58,208 nt of DNA from an uncultured Acetatifactor sp. (lineage in GTDB: Bacteria; Bacillota; Clostridia; Lachnospirales; Lachnospiraceae), in the NCBI GenBank assembly GCA_947595925.1, contig CANQEV010000014.1, forward strand, positions 1-58,208. The letters are read 5' to 3'. This document shows, one piece after another, positions 1-7,458 of this stretch. Numbering within the stretch: the stretch's first letter is position 1; every line of letters starts with the position of its first letter. The position numbers and the translations under genes are program-made. The notes below the pieces were generated by a model. The model was not told where the DNA came from and ran no database searches. It saw only the letters and a program-made list of their open reading frames with translations.

Positions 1-89
1 TAACCAGGAGGGAGACGGGGAAGTGGAAACGGAGAGAAGAGGAGTTCAGCGTTCGGTTTTGAGGGTGCAGGAGCCCTGAAAAAAGATGA

Positions 90-161
90 TCCTCGATAGC
101 TCAATGGTAGAGCACTCGGCTGTTAACCGAGTTGTTGCAGGTTCGAGCCCTGCTCGGGGAG
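90..161 (+). tRNA. tRNA-Asn (GTT)
   Basis: Full cloverleaf seen directly. The 7-bp acceptor stem pairs 90-96 with 154-160, the discriminator is G161, the anticodon loop contains GTT and the T-arm reads GGTTCGAGCCC. The CCA end is not encoded. It is the first of three tRNAs in a row and is probably cotranscribed with the next two. Confidence 0.96.
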
Positions 162-272
162 TTAAGACGCTGTGCAACAGCGCCTTAAATTTTATCAAAT
201 TTATAGTTGCTTTCGGTAAAGAAAACTTGAAAGCAGTATGGAAGGCAGCTGCCGGAGAGAGCAAATTAACCA

Positions 273-344
273 GGCTCCATGGTCAAGCGGTTAAGACATC
301 GCCCTTTCACGGCGGTAACACGGGTTCGATTCCCGTTGGAGTCA
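273..344 (+). tRNA. tRNA-Glu (TTC)
   Basis: Cloverleaf with the acceptor stem at 273-279 paired with 337-343 (one G-T wobble), discriminator A344, anticodon TTC in a CTTTCAC loop, and a T-arm GGGTTCGATTCCC. CCA is not encoded. It lies 111 bases after tRNA-Asn and 14 bases before tRNA-Cys. Confidence 0.96.
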
Positions 345-358
345 TTTGCATTTAACAT

Positions 359-430
359 GGTGCGATAGCCAAGTGGTAAGGCCCCGGTCTGCAACACCGT
401 TATCCGCCGGTTCAAATCCGGCTCGCACCT
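359..430 (+). tRNA. tRNA-Cys (GCA)
   Basis: Cloverleaf with acceptor GGTGCGA at 359-365 paired with TCGCACC at 423-429, discriminator T430, anticodon GCA, and a T-arm CGGTTCAAATCCG. CCA is not encoded. It is the last tRNA of the cluster and is followed directly by a terminator. Confidence 0.96.
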
Positions 431-446
431 CTCATATTTATTTATG

Positions 447-486
447 AAAAGTCTTGGAATCAGCGATTCTGAGACTTTTTTTGTTG
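447..486 (+). terminator. Intrinsic terminator of the tRNA cluster
   Basis: AAAAGTCT at 447-454 pairs with AGACTTTT near 472-479. An inner GAATC/GATTC stem extends the hairpin, and a run of seven T follows. It closes the Asn-Glu-Cys tRNA transcript. Confidence 0.85.
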
Positions 487-621
487 GATTTGTTGTGCTT
501 TTAGGAGTTATAGAATGAAAAAAAGAGTTATAGAAGAAGATAAGATTTTGGGATTCAATAAACTTAAAACAATTGTTTGTTTGGTAACGGTAGACTTCAG
601 AAGCAAGTTAAAACATTTATG

Positions 622-650
622 TTGACAAGGCGGTCTATTCATGATAAACT
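622..650 (+). promoter_or_regulatory. Promoter of the blaI-like gene
   Basis: TTGACA at 622-627 is followed after 17 bases by TAAACT (645-650), a 4/6 match to TATAAT. The stretch between this promoter and the start codon at 697 is where a BlaI-type autorepressor operator would be expected, but I see no clean palindrome there. Confidence 0.55.
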
Positions 651-696
651 ACAAATATCAGGTCTAGTTAGAATAAACCAAAACTGGAGGTGTATT

Positions 697-1053
697 ATGA
701 AAGAGTTGGAATTGGGACCGATTCAAACCGAGTTTGCGGAAATGCTATGGGATATGGGGCCGGTGGGATCCGGGGAGCTGGTGAAACTCTGCGGTGAAAA
801 ATTCGGCTGGAAAAAATCCACCACTTATACGGTGCTGAAAACGCTGGAAAAGAAAGGGATTTTCAAAAATGAAAACGGCACGGTAAAACCGATCCTTTCC
901 CGTGAGGAATATTATGCGGAGAGGAGCGGCCAGGCAGTGGAAGACTTATTTCAGGGATCCCTGCCGGCTTTTGTTGCCGCGTTTGTATCAAAGCAGAAAC
1001 TCTCCGATCAGGAAGTTGAGGAGCTGATTCAGATCATTCGGGAGAACAGATAA
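697..1053 (+). CDS. BlaI/MecI/CopY-family transcriptional repressor
   Basis: 118-residue winged-helix repressor, the usual length for the family. The N-terminal DNA-binding part includes the TVY-like recognition segment STTYTVLKTLEKKGI, and the C-terminal helix serves dimerisation. Known family members repress their own operon until a membrane M56 protease partner triggers their cleavage. The start at 697 is chosen because AACTGGAGG lies just upstream, and the residues further 5' in the same frame do not look like this family. The next gene, 21 bases downstream, encodes the expected BlaR1-like partner, so the pair forms a sensing unit. The inducing signal cannot be read from the sequence. No beta-lactamase gene is adjacent, so the target may be the operon itself or a distant gene. 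Confidence 0.9.
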   Translation: MKELELGPIQTEFAEMLWDMGPVGSGELVKLCGEKFGWKKSTTYTVLKTLEKKGIFKNENGTVKPILSREEYYAERSGQAVEDLFQGSLPAFVAAFVSKQKLSDQEVEELIQIIRENR

Positions 1054-1074
1054 CGGAAACAGGGGGAAAATGCT

Positions 1075-3735
1075 GTGTTAGAGAATCTTTTCCTTTTTTT
1101 AGTCAACAGAAGTATTTCAGCAGGCTGGCTGATCCTTGCCGTGATCATTCTGCGCCTGTTTTTGAAGCGAGCTCCCCGCAGGATCGTGTGTTTTCTGTGG
1201 ATTTTAGCGGCGGTCCGGCTTCTGATCCCGTTTTCCCCGGAGAGTGCTTTCAGCTTGATCCCCAGCCGGGATACATTTCGACTGGCGGAAAAGGAAGGAA
1301 TGGCAACGCTTCCCCTGACAGATATCGCGGCAGGGGAAAAGATGCAGGAAGATTTCCAAAATGTGACTGCAGGTTATGGGAGGGACCGTGCCGGGCAGAG
1401 GGTGCTGCGGATCCAAACTGGCTTTGAAAAATTGGACAGCGCTTTGGAAGGACTTTTGGAGAAAAGCCAGGGAAAGACAGTCTCGGATCTTTCGAAAGCC
1501 AAAAGGGAAGCAACTGAAACGAAGGATGAGCGGGAATCCTCGTCTAAAAACACGGATGCGCTTTCCGGGATTCTTGCGGACGAAAACCCGTTGGGAACAA
1601 TAAACTCTGTTGGAGACGCTAACCCCACAGAAATTAGGAATTCCGCCGACCCCGGGAATCTAACTGGAACTGTGAATTCTGCCGGGACCGAAAACTCTGT
1701 AGGAACCGGGAATTCTGCTGGAACCGAAAATTCCGTAGAAACCGGAAATTTTGCCGGAATTGAAAACTCCGTAGAAATCGAAGGCTCCGTAGGAACCAAG
1801 AATTCTGTTGGAACGGGGAACCCCACCGGAACCGAGAACTCCTCCGTAATCGGGAATCCCTCAGAAACTAGGAATCCTGCAGAAAACGGAATTCTTGCCG
1901 GAACGAATCCCGAAATACAGGCATCTCCCTTACTCTTAGAGATTGCCTCCTGTGTCTGGCTGGCCGGGACCGTAGTTCTGCTGTCGGGATCTCTGCTGTC
2001 CTATCTTCTGCTTCGCAGAAAAGTGCGGATTTATGTGGAGAAGACTCCGGGAGTCCGGTATTGTGATGAGATTGACACACCCTTTATCCTGGGACTTTTG
2101 TGCCCGAAAATTTACATGCCCTCCAACCTTGGGACAGCGGAAAAAGAGTATGTGCTGGCCCATGAAAGAGCGCATCTGGAAAGCTGGGACTCCGGCCGGA
2201 AAGCAATCGGCTATGTGCTGCTTTCCATCTATTGGATGAATCCCTTGATCTGGGCGGGGTATGCCCTGTTCTGCAGGGATTTGGAGATCGCCTGCGACGA
2301 GAGGGTGATAGAGGGGAAGGATCTCGCCTATCGGAAAGCCTATGCCATGGCGCTGCTCTCCTGCAGCGTTCCGGGCAGACGGATCACGGCTTATCCCCTG
2401 GCTTTCGGGGAGGTGAGCGTGAAGAAACGGATCCGAACCGTGCTGGGCTATCGGAAACCGCGGGTTTGGATTACAGCGGCGGGGGTGTTCCTGTGTGGGA
2501 TCGTCCTGCTTTGCTTTTTGACCGACCCGGAGGGAAGTGGGGAAACTTTTGCACAGAATTCGCATGGGGCGGAGCAGACTCCGCTGGTATCTTCGGGAAA
2601 ATGGGAGGATGCCTACCGAAACCTGTATCAGACATGGACAACAGGCGGCGGGGAGGAAGACGCTCCGTTTGTGCAGCTTCATGATTTTGACGGCGACGAG
2701 ATCCCGGAGATGATGCTGCTGGACGGAACGGAGACATTACATATTTATTCTTATTCGGCGGAGGAGAAAAGGGTCGATACGGTGGCGAAAATGTCTGTTA
2801 TGGGCGCTGTCTACTGCTGGGGAAATGTGATCGCGGCAAGAACGCCGGAATACCATACGGTTTATTTTACCTACGCGGACGGAAGATTCTGCACGGGGAA
2901 CGATCAGGAAGAGTATAAGGAACTGGATCAGGTACAGCTTACAGATGAAGAATTTGGTGCGATATTCCCTGTTTTTTTGAAAGGTAATTTTCCCGGCTGT
3001 AATCATTCGACGAACGAGGCGGAAGATTTTATCCGATATGAACTGGAAAGTATCGGTTTGAAGGAGCGAAAAGACGGATTTTCCCCTTTTTGCTTTGTCA
3101 GCGAACTGGAGGATCTGGAAGATTATTATTCAGTGATAGACGCTTTTATTGTGGAGGAAAAAGGTTCGAAAGAAGGGAGAAACTATACAACTGTCAGAGG
3201 ATATCTGTGGAAAACAGCGTTCGCGGATATTTTCTTTGAGGATGATGCGGGAAATGTGGAGCAGACGGTTCAATATAGATTTTATAACGATAATTCGGAA
3301 GAACAGAGTTGGAATTTTTCGGAGCGGAGCGGCTCAGAAGAAATCAAATGGAAGGATGCAAACCAGGATGGAAATATGGATATATGGATTGACCTGGGAA
3401 TACTGGGGAAGGTAAAAATATATGGATGCCTGATATATGATCCACAGACAGATACTTATCAGAGATGTGAAGGTTTTGAGAAGATATATAATCCGGTTGT
3501 GCTTCCAGGGGGCCTTTTCGGTGGAGTGGATTTTGGGGCCTCCAGAGAAAATTGGAAATATGAGATTACGGAAGAACCTTCTGTTGAATTGGTTGGCATA
3601 TTATTTAGCTCGCGGGAGGATGAGTATACGGAGTACATGGAAGAGCATTATGAGAATGGCATGACAGTTTACCATCAGGATAAGATAAAGAGACGAGATG
3701 TGGATCATTCTTTTTGGGCTGGCTGGGAGTACTAA
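1075..3735 (+). CDS. BlaR1/MecR1-like M56 membrane metalloprotease sensor
   Basis: 886-residue integral membrane protein starting at GTG 1075 behind AGGGGG. Helices lie near residues 8-27 and 37-53, a third near 285-315 precedes the protease loop, and another lies near 463-482. The zinc protease motif HERAH is at residues 363-367, followed by the conserved ACDERV segment, so the M56 active site looks intact. The roughly 400-residue C-terminal part is outside the membrane. It does not show the penicillin-binding serine motifs of BlaR1. Instead it carries DFDGDEIPEMMLL, a calcium-loop-like motif common in VCBS-type sensor domains. Between the second and third helices lies an unusual degenerate repeat (residues about 171-280). 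Inference: it senses an extracellular signal and cleaves the repressor encoded at 697-1053. The ligand is unknown. Confidence 0.85.
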   Translation: MLENLFLFLVNRSISAGWLILAVIILRLFLKRAPRRIVCFLWILAAVRLLIPFSPESAFSLIPSRDTFRLAEKEGMATLPLTDIAAGEKMQEDFQNVTAGYGRDRAGQRVLRIQTGFEKLDSALEGLLEKSQGKTVSDLSKAKREATETKDERESSSKNTDALSGILADENPLGTINSVGDANPTEIRNSADPGNLTGTVNSAGTENSVGTGNSAGTENSVETGNFAGIENSVEIEGSVGTKNSVGTGNPTGTENSSVIGNPSETRNPAENGILAGTNPEIQASPLLLEIASCVWLAGTVVLLSGSLLSYLLLRRKVRIYVEKTPGVRYCDEIDTPFILGLLCPKIYMPSNLGTAEKEYVLAHERAHLESWDSGRKAIGYVLLSIYWMNPLIWAGYALFCRDLEIACDERVIEGKDLAYRKAYAMALLSCSVPGRRITAYPLAFGEVSVKKRIRTVLGYRKPRVWITAAGVFLCGIVLLCFLTDPEGSGETFAQNSHGAEQTPLVSSGKWEDAYRNLYQTWTTGGGEEDAPFVQLHDFDGDEIPEMMLLDGTETLHIYSYSAEEKRVDTVAKMSVMGAVYCWGNVIAARTPEYHTVYFTYADGRFCTGNDQEEYKELDQVQLTDEEFGAIFPVFLKGNFPGCNHSTNEAEDFIRYELESIGLKERKDGFSPFCFVSELEDLEDYYSVIDAFIVEEKGSKEGRNYTTVRGYLWKTAFADIFFEDDAGNVEQTVQYRFYNDNSEEQSWNFSERSGSEEIKWKDANQDGNMDIWIDLGILGKVKIYGCLIYDPQTDTYQRCEGFEKIYNPVVLPGGLFGGVDFGASRENWKYEITEEPSVELVGILFSSREDEYTEYMEEHYENGMTVYHQDKIKRRDVDHSFWAGWEY
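1585..1915 (+). repeat. Degenerate pentapeptide repeat inside the BlaR1-like sensor
   Basis: About 110 residues (171-280) built from degenerate five-residue units of the form G-T-x-N-S, with variants such as GTENS, GTGNS and EIEGS. At DNA level the units are about 15 bases long and rich in GGAACC and AATTC. The segment sits in the extracellular loop between two membrane helices. It is probably an extended Ser/Thr/Asn-rich linker that grew by slippage. Its composition also keeps a long antisense frame open, which I treat as an artefact. Confidence 0.8.
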
Positions 3736-3790
3736 AAGGCCGCATCTTAAATGCAGGATACATTTTGAATCCTGTGTAATAATCATTAGA

Positions 3791-3834
3791 AATCAGATAC
3801 CTCGCAAATATGCTGCGGGGTATTTGATTCTTTC
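3791..3834 (+). terminator. Terminator after the BlaR1-like gene
   Basis: AATCAGATACCTCGCA (3791-3806) pairs with TGCGGGGTATTTGATT (3814-3829) over 16 positions with two wobbles or mismatches and a seven-base loop, followed by CTTTC. The gap 3736-4079 otherwise holds only inverted repeats and no gene. Confidence 0.6.
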
Positions 3835-3943
3835 ATAATAAAAATTTTTGTGCCTGAGACTTTTTTTCCCTACTTAGTAAGTAGAGGGATGAATTTGATG
3901 CGTAAATTTTGAGGCAACATACCATCAAGGCCATTTGCTTTGC

Positions 3944-3971
3944 TTGTCTATACCGCATTGAGTATAGACAA
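3944..3971. repeat. Perfect 10-bp inverted repeat upstream of the sigma gene
   Basis: TTGTCTATAC (3944-3953) and GTATAGACAA (3962-3971) are exact complements separated by eight bases. No T-run follows, so it is not a terminator. A second shorter hairpin, CTACTT/AAGTAG, lies at 3870-3884. The repeat sits 109 bases before the sigma factor start and could be an operator or the relic of a small mobile repeat. Confidence 0.65.
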
Positions 3972-4079
3972 ATGTAGCATATCATTAAGATCATGTCATA
4001 CAGGAAAGACTGAATTTTATAAAGCATAATTGCGAAAGGAGATTTGTGTTTTTACTTACGGCAGCACAGGAGCAAATTT

Positions 4080-4628
4080 ATGGAAGACGCGGAAATTATT
4101 GAGTTGTATGTGAAAAGGTCTGAGTCTGCAATTCGGGAGACGGACAAAAAATATAAAGCCTTTTTGAACCGTCTGGTGTATAACATTTTACGCGATGCTC
4201 AGGATACGGAAGAAATTATTGATGATACCTATCTGGGTGCATGGAACGCCATCCCGCCGACCATTCCGGACAGTCTGAAACATTTTTTATCGCGGATCGC
4301 ACGCAATCTTTCCTTTGACCGCCTCGATTACCGTATGGCGGGAAAGCGGAATGCCATTTTTGTGGAACTGGACGAATGCATTCCGGATATGCGGCAGAAT
4401 GTGGAAAAAACATGGGAGGCAAAAGAGATCGGAAATTTGCTGAATGGTTATCTGGGAACGCTTGGCCGGAAAGACTGCGCTGTCTTTTTGGGAAGATATT
4501 ATTATGCCTGTTCCATCAGCGAACTGGCGGAGCAATATTCCCTCACACAGCGGCAGGTTAAGTATATGCTTTCCAAGGCCAGGGACGGACTGAGGGTGTA
4601 TTTGGAAAAGGAAGGGGTCAGAGTATGA
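4080..4628 (+). CDS. ECF-type sigma-70 family RNA polymerase sigma factor
   Basis: 182-residue sigma factor. Region 2 is the first half, with DTEEIIDDTYLGAWNAIP and the following HFLSRIARNLSFDRLDY. Region 4 is the C-terminal helix-turn-helix SISELAEQYSLTQRQVKYML. It directs RNA polymerase to a small regulon. The start at 4080 is chosen because CAGGAG lies eight bases upstream; a longer frame from TTG 4044 would have its ribosome site almost touching the start. The stop overlaps the next start by ATGA, so it is translationally coupled to a membrane protein that is probably its anti-sigma factor. The surrounding DNA is AT-richer than most of the window. Confidence 0.9.
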   Translation: MEDAEIIELYVKRSESAIRETDKKYKAFLNRLVYNILRDAQDTEEIIDDTYLGAWNAIPPTIPDSLKHFLSRIARNLSFDRLDYRMAGKRNAIFVELDECIPDMRQNVEKTWEAKEIGNLLNGYLGTLGRKDCAVFLGRYYYACSISELAEQYSLTQRQVKYMLSKARDGLRVYLEKEGVRV

Positions 4629-5632
4629 ATGCTTCTGTTTTGAATCAGGCCTTTCAGTATGTGGATGATAAATACCTTGATATTGTGGAGCAGGAGCGGA
4701 CTTCAAGAGGCAAGCCTCCTAAGCGCCTTATGGCTTCTTGGGGCAAAGCTGCGGCAGCGTGTTTTTGTCTGTTCCTGATCTTGATAGTGCTGCCTGTTGT
4801 GGCGATTGCGGCAAACTGGTTTGGGCTCAGGGATTTACTGATACCTGAGGTGCCGCCTGGCCCGCCAGCCCAATATGAGGAACATAGCGGAGATATGCAG
4901 CAAAACCCAGATCCCGGAATGTCGGATCAAAGTGATAAAGGGACAAGCGAATTTATTGGCCTATCTGGATATCAGGGGAGTTCCGAGGCCCAGGCGCTGG
5001 CGGAGTGGCAGGCATTTCTGGCTTCTTACGATACAGATTATGCCATTTTGGAAGAGATCGGGAATGGACCCGCAGAAACAGACGATACAAGATATGGCTT
5101 ATATAGTGTCTATACGCAGGACATGGCGGATAAGCTGGAGGAGATCATACAGAAGTATGGGTTGAAACTGCACACGGATATCAATGTAGTCAGCCAGGAG
5201 GAATTGGCGTTCCGGGTAGGTGGTGATTTTATGCAGGATGATTTGATAAGGTACTGGGCTTTTATTTATGAGGATGGTACTTTTCAATTTGACGGTGATA
5301 TTGAACTGCAGGATTATGGAACGGTTTCTTATCAGTTTACCCGGAAGGTAAAGGGAACTTTTGATGAGACAATACTGCATATAGGCAATGTCTCGGACTA
5401 TAAGGAATTTGTGTATGTTGCTTCCAGCGGTGAAAGGGTCGGGTGTGCTTTAGGTTCAGATAAAGCTTTGATATATATGGATTCGGAAAGCTGCTTTATT
5501 TTCATGAATGTCATGGGCGGGAGTAATAGCGGTATGACAGAGAGCGTTTTAGAGGATATAGCGGACTCTATTGATTTTGCCTTGCTAAAAGATGTGCAGA
5601 TACCAGAAATGAGGGGGGATTCCGTACCGTAA
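4625..5632 (+). CDS. Probable membrane anti-sigma factor
   Basis: 335 residues. A short basic cytoplasmic N-terminus (about residues 1-40) is followed by one strong membrane helix (about 41-64, CFCLFLILIVLPVVAIAA), then a proline-rich segment and an extracytoplasmic domain of about 250 residues that I do not recognise. The start overlaps the sigma factor stop by four bases, which is the classic arrangement for sigma/anti-sigma pairs. Inference: the N-terminal tail binds the sigma factor and the outer domain senses an envelope signal. No zinc-binding HxxxCxxC motif is present in the N-terminus. Confidence 0.7.
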   Translation: MNASVLNQAFQYVDDKYLDIVEQERTSRGKPPKRLMASWGKAAAACFCLFLILIVLPVVAIAANWFGLRDLLIPEVPPGPPAQYEEHSGDMQQNPDPGMSDQSDKGTSEFIGLSGYQGSSEAQALAEWQAFLASYDTDYAILEEIGNGPAETDDTRYGLYSVYTQDMADKLEEIIQKYGLKLHTDINVVSQEELAFRVGGDFMQDDLIRYWAFIYEDGTFQFDGDIELQDYGTVSYQFTRKVKGTFDETILHIGNVSDYKEFVYVASSGERVGCALGSDKALIYMDSESCFIFMNVMGGSNSGMTESVLEDIADSIDFALLKDVQIPEMRGDSVP

Positions 5633-5746
5633 TTACGATTCCCATATTCGTATTTGCCCATGCTTTTTTAGGGGATTTGTTCCAGCTGGCAATAGCTGTG
5701 GTAATTTCATAGGAGTATTTTTCTCCTGCCCAATGGCAGAGTGGAG

Positions 5747-5899
5747 GTGAAATATCCATGTAATTTATTCCGGGATTTACTGCCTTTATACTGTGATGAT
5801 GTTTGCAGCAAAGAGAGTGCTGTGGCAGTGCAGGAGCATATGGATGCTTGTGAGGAATGCAGAAATATTTTTACAAAAATTCAACAAGGAGGTCATTAG
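5747..5899 (+). CDS. Small zf-HC2 anti-sigma-like protein, probably split from the next gene
   Basis: A 50-codon frame starting at GTG 5747. It reads MKYP, then CNLFRDLLPLYCDDVC, and ends with an EHMDACEECR zinc motif (HxxxCxxC), which is the diagnostic N-terminal module of zf-HC2 anti-sigma factors. In that family the module is normally followed in the same chain by a linker and a membrane helix. Here the frame stops at TAG 5897, while the expected linker and helix appear in another frame in the next gene. The start is uncertain: GTGGAGG overlaps it, and GTG 5741 is an alternative. Either this is a frameshifted anti-sigma gene or the two halves are made separately. Confidence 0.6.
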   Translation: MKYPCNLFRDLLPLYCDDVCSKESAVAVQEHMDACEECRNIFTKIQQGGH

Positions 5900-5907
5900 A
5901 AAATTTT

Positions 5908-6609
5908 ATGAACAACATGGAATATGAAAAACGGCAGCCTGTTTCCATGCAGCAGGTAAAGGGGAAAAATGAGAAAAGAAACACTGTTTTTGGTATCATG
6001 GGAATCATCATAATCGGTATTGTGCTGGTAGTGACGATCATCCGCATTCTGTTAATGGCAGATGTGATTGTTGGGGCGGTGAAAGGTGGTCAGAATGATG
6101 TAAAAACCACCACCGATATAGCGAAATATGGCGATTTTGAGGGATTTCGCGGGTATAGTAAACTTGATGTTTTCCCAAAACAAATCGATGAAGACATGGA
6201 GATACAGGAGTATTATTACTACTATGCGGATACATCCCTTGATTCCACCGCTCAAATTTATTTAGAATGCAGTTACAATCAAGCAGGCTATGACGAAGAA
6301 ATGGAACGGTTAAGTGAAATTCAGGAGGAATATAGAGGAAAAGTGCAGCCAATTGTATATGATACGGAGTCGTTTGCCTATCCTGCTTATGTAGCTATTG
6401 ATGCTGATAATCATTGCTATGAATATGCATTGCTGTTGGAAGATTACAGGATCGCTTATGTCTTTCTGCAATTCATGGGAGAAGATAAAGTAGTGTTTCC
6501 GATAGAATATCTGCCGGAGAGATATGAACAGAGAGAAAACGGATATTCGATCTATCTTTTCCAAGATGAAAACGGAGACAGGTATGGCAACTTTTTGAGG
6601 AGGGAATAA
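5908..6609 (+). CDS. Membrane protein, likely C-terminal half of a zf-HC2 anti-sigma factor
   Basis: 233 residues from ATG 5908. A basic linker is followed by a membrane helix (about residues 29-54, VFGIMGIIIIGIVLVVTIIR) and an extracytoplasmic domain with a YYYYADTSLDSTAQIYLE segment. AAGGAGG at 5886-5892 is a perfect ribosome site but sits 15 bases from this ATG, longer than usual, and no better start codon lies in between. The linker and helix match what normally follows a zf-HC2 module, and that module lies just upstream in a different frame. Function inferred: transmembrane regulator of the sigma factor at 4080-4628 or of a sibling. Confidence 0.6.
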   Translation: MNNMEYEKRQPVSMQQVKGKNEKRNTVFGIMGIIIIGIVLVVTIIRILLMADVIVGAVKGGQNDVKTTTDIAKYGDFEGFRGYSKLDVFPKQIDEDMEIQEYYYYYADTSLDSTAQIYLECSYNQAGYDEEMERLSEIQEEYRGKVQPIVYDTESFAYPAYVAIDADNHCYEYALLLEDYRIAYVFLQFMGEDKVVFPIEYLPERYEQRENGYSIYLFQDENGDRYGNFLRRE

Positions 6610-6615
6610 GCTGAA

Positions 6616-7266
6616 ATGAAAAAAATAAGGATCCTTACAATAATATGTTCATGTGCTTTGCTGTTGTGTGCCTGCACCGATCCTATGACAGGTTCGGAGG
6701 AGGATGGTACTGATCAGAAGGAATGCGGAATAACGGAGTCTGCATTGGCTGGACAAGAATTAACGGAAGAAGAAATGAGTGCAGCAAAAAGTACGGTTGA
6801 TGATTCGTTGATGGAAGTCATCGACAGGAGCAGGATAGAGGATCAATCGTTTGAAGTGGTTCTAAACGATTGGGGAAAAGTTACATTCGTATCTTGTATG
6901 CCGGATTTTTATGATGAGGATGCAGATCCGCTCACCGATGCTTCGTTCTATTTGGTAAAAGATGAAAAAGTTCTCTGCCGGTTTCCGTATGTGTCAGAGC
7001 ATAATGTCAGAGAGACTGGCTTATGTGAGGGAGTGTCCTTTGTCTTTTTTGAGGACATTGATGGAGATACGAAAGATGAGATCGTTATAGGCGTCTCGTA
7101 TGTTTCCGGAGCAGGACCTCAGGGAATGATCCCATACACAGAGATTCGTATCTATGAAGACGATGGGAATGAATTTGTTTATAATGAGGATGTAAGCGAT
7201 ACAATCAATGCAAAACTGACAGGTGAAGTAACTGCGGAAAAAGTAAAAACACTTTTAAAAGATTAA
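6616..7266 (+). CDS. Lipoprotein of unknown function
   Basis: 216 residues with a typical lipoprotein signal: MKKIR, a hydrophobic stretch and the lipobox LLCAC with the acylated Cys at about residue 20. The mature part is acidic and contains FEDIDGDTKDEIVIGVSY, resembling the calcium-loop strands of FG-GAP/VCBS-like domains and recalling the C-terminal domain of the BlaR1-like protein. It begins six bases after the preceding stop, so it belongs to the sigma/anti-sigma operon. It may be an envelope sensor or a product protected by that regulon. I do not recognise a named family. Confidence 0.7.
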   Translation: MKKIRILTIICSCALLLCACTDPMTGSEEDGTDQKECGITESALAGQELTEEEMSAAKSTVDDSLMEVIDRSRIEDQSFEVVLNDWGKVTFVSCMPDFYDEDADPLTDASFYLVKDEKVLCRFPYVSEHNVRETGLCEGVSFVFFEDIDGDTKDEIVIGVSYVSGAGPQGMIPYTEIRIYEDDGNEFVYNEDVSDTINAKLTGEVTAEKVKTLLKD

Positions 7267-7296
7267 GTAAGATTTTAGAAACAAGAAACAAGAAAG

Positions 7297-7390
7297 CTTA
7301 CTGAAACGATCTCCAATCTTACAAACAATCTCCAATCTTACAAACAATCTCCAAATCTTACAAACGATCTTCGGCCTTACAAAAATGTAA
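7297..7390. repeat. Phased array of CTTAC half-sites before the bceRS-like operon
   Basis: CTTAC begins at 7297, 7318, 7337, 7357 and 7376, that is at spacings of 21, 19, 20 and 19 bases. The middle units are near-identical copies of CTTACAAACAATCTCCAAT. The last copy is half of the palindrome TTACAAAAATGTAA. Two-turn helical phasing puts all half-sites on nearly the same DNA face, just upstream of the promoter. Confidence 0.8.
7377..7390. promoter_or_regulatory. BceR-type operator upstream of the response regulator gene
   Basis: TTACA-AAAA-TGTAA is an exact match to the TNACA-N4-TGTAA pattern known for BceR-like regulators of Firmicutes. It ends one base before the -35 box of the promoter at 7392-7420, a position suited to activation. 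It implies autoregulation of the two-component genes. Confidence 0.8.
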
Positions 7391-7391
7391 T

Positions 7392-7420
7392 TTGCCCTGT
7401 CCGCGGATTTTGGATATAAT
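7392..7420 (+). promoter_or_regulatory. Promoter of the bceRS-like genes
   Basis: TTGCCC (7392-7397), a 17-base spacer and a perfect TATAAT (7415-7420). The weak -35 box next to an operator fits an activator-dependent promoter. Transcription would start near 7427, about 30 bases before the ATG at 7459. Confidence 0.75.
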
Positions 7421-7458
7421 ATAAAGAGAGCGGAACAACACCAAGGGAGGGGAGAGGG

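Noticed and set aside
1061..1070. ATG at 1070 as start of the BlaR1-like gene
   Set aside because: It runs into a stop after three codons; GTG 1075 has the right spacing from AGGGGG and gives the expected first membrane helix.
1374..1826. A repetitive minus-strand frame (PTEFSVPAEF-like units)
   Set aside because: It is the mirror of the degenerate repeat in the BlaR1-like gene and has no independent start signal.
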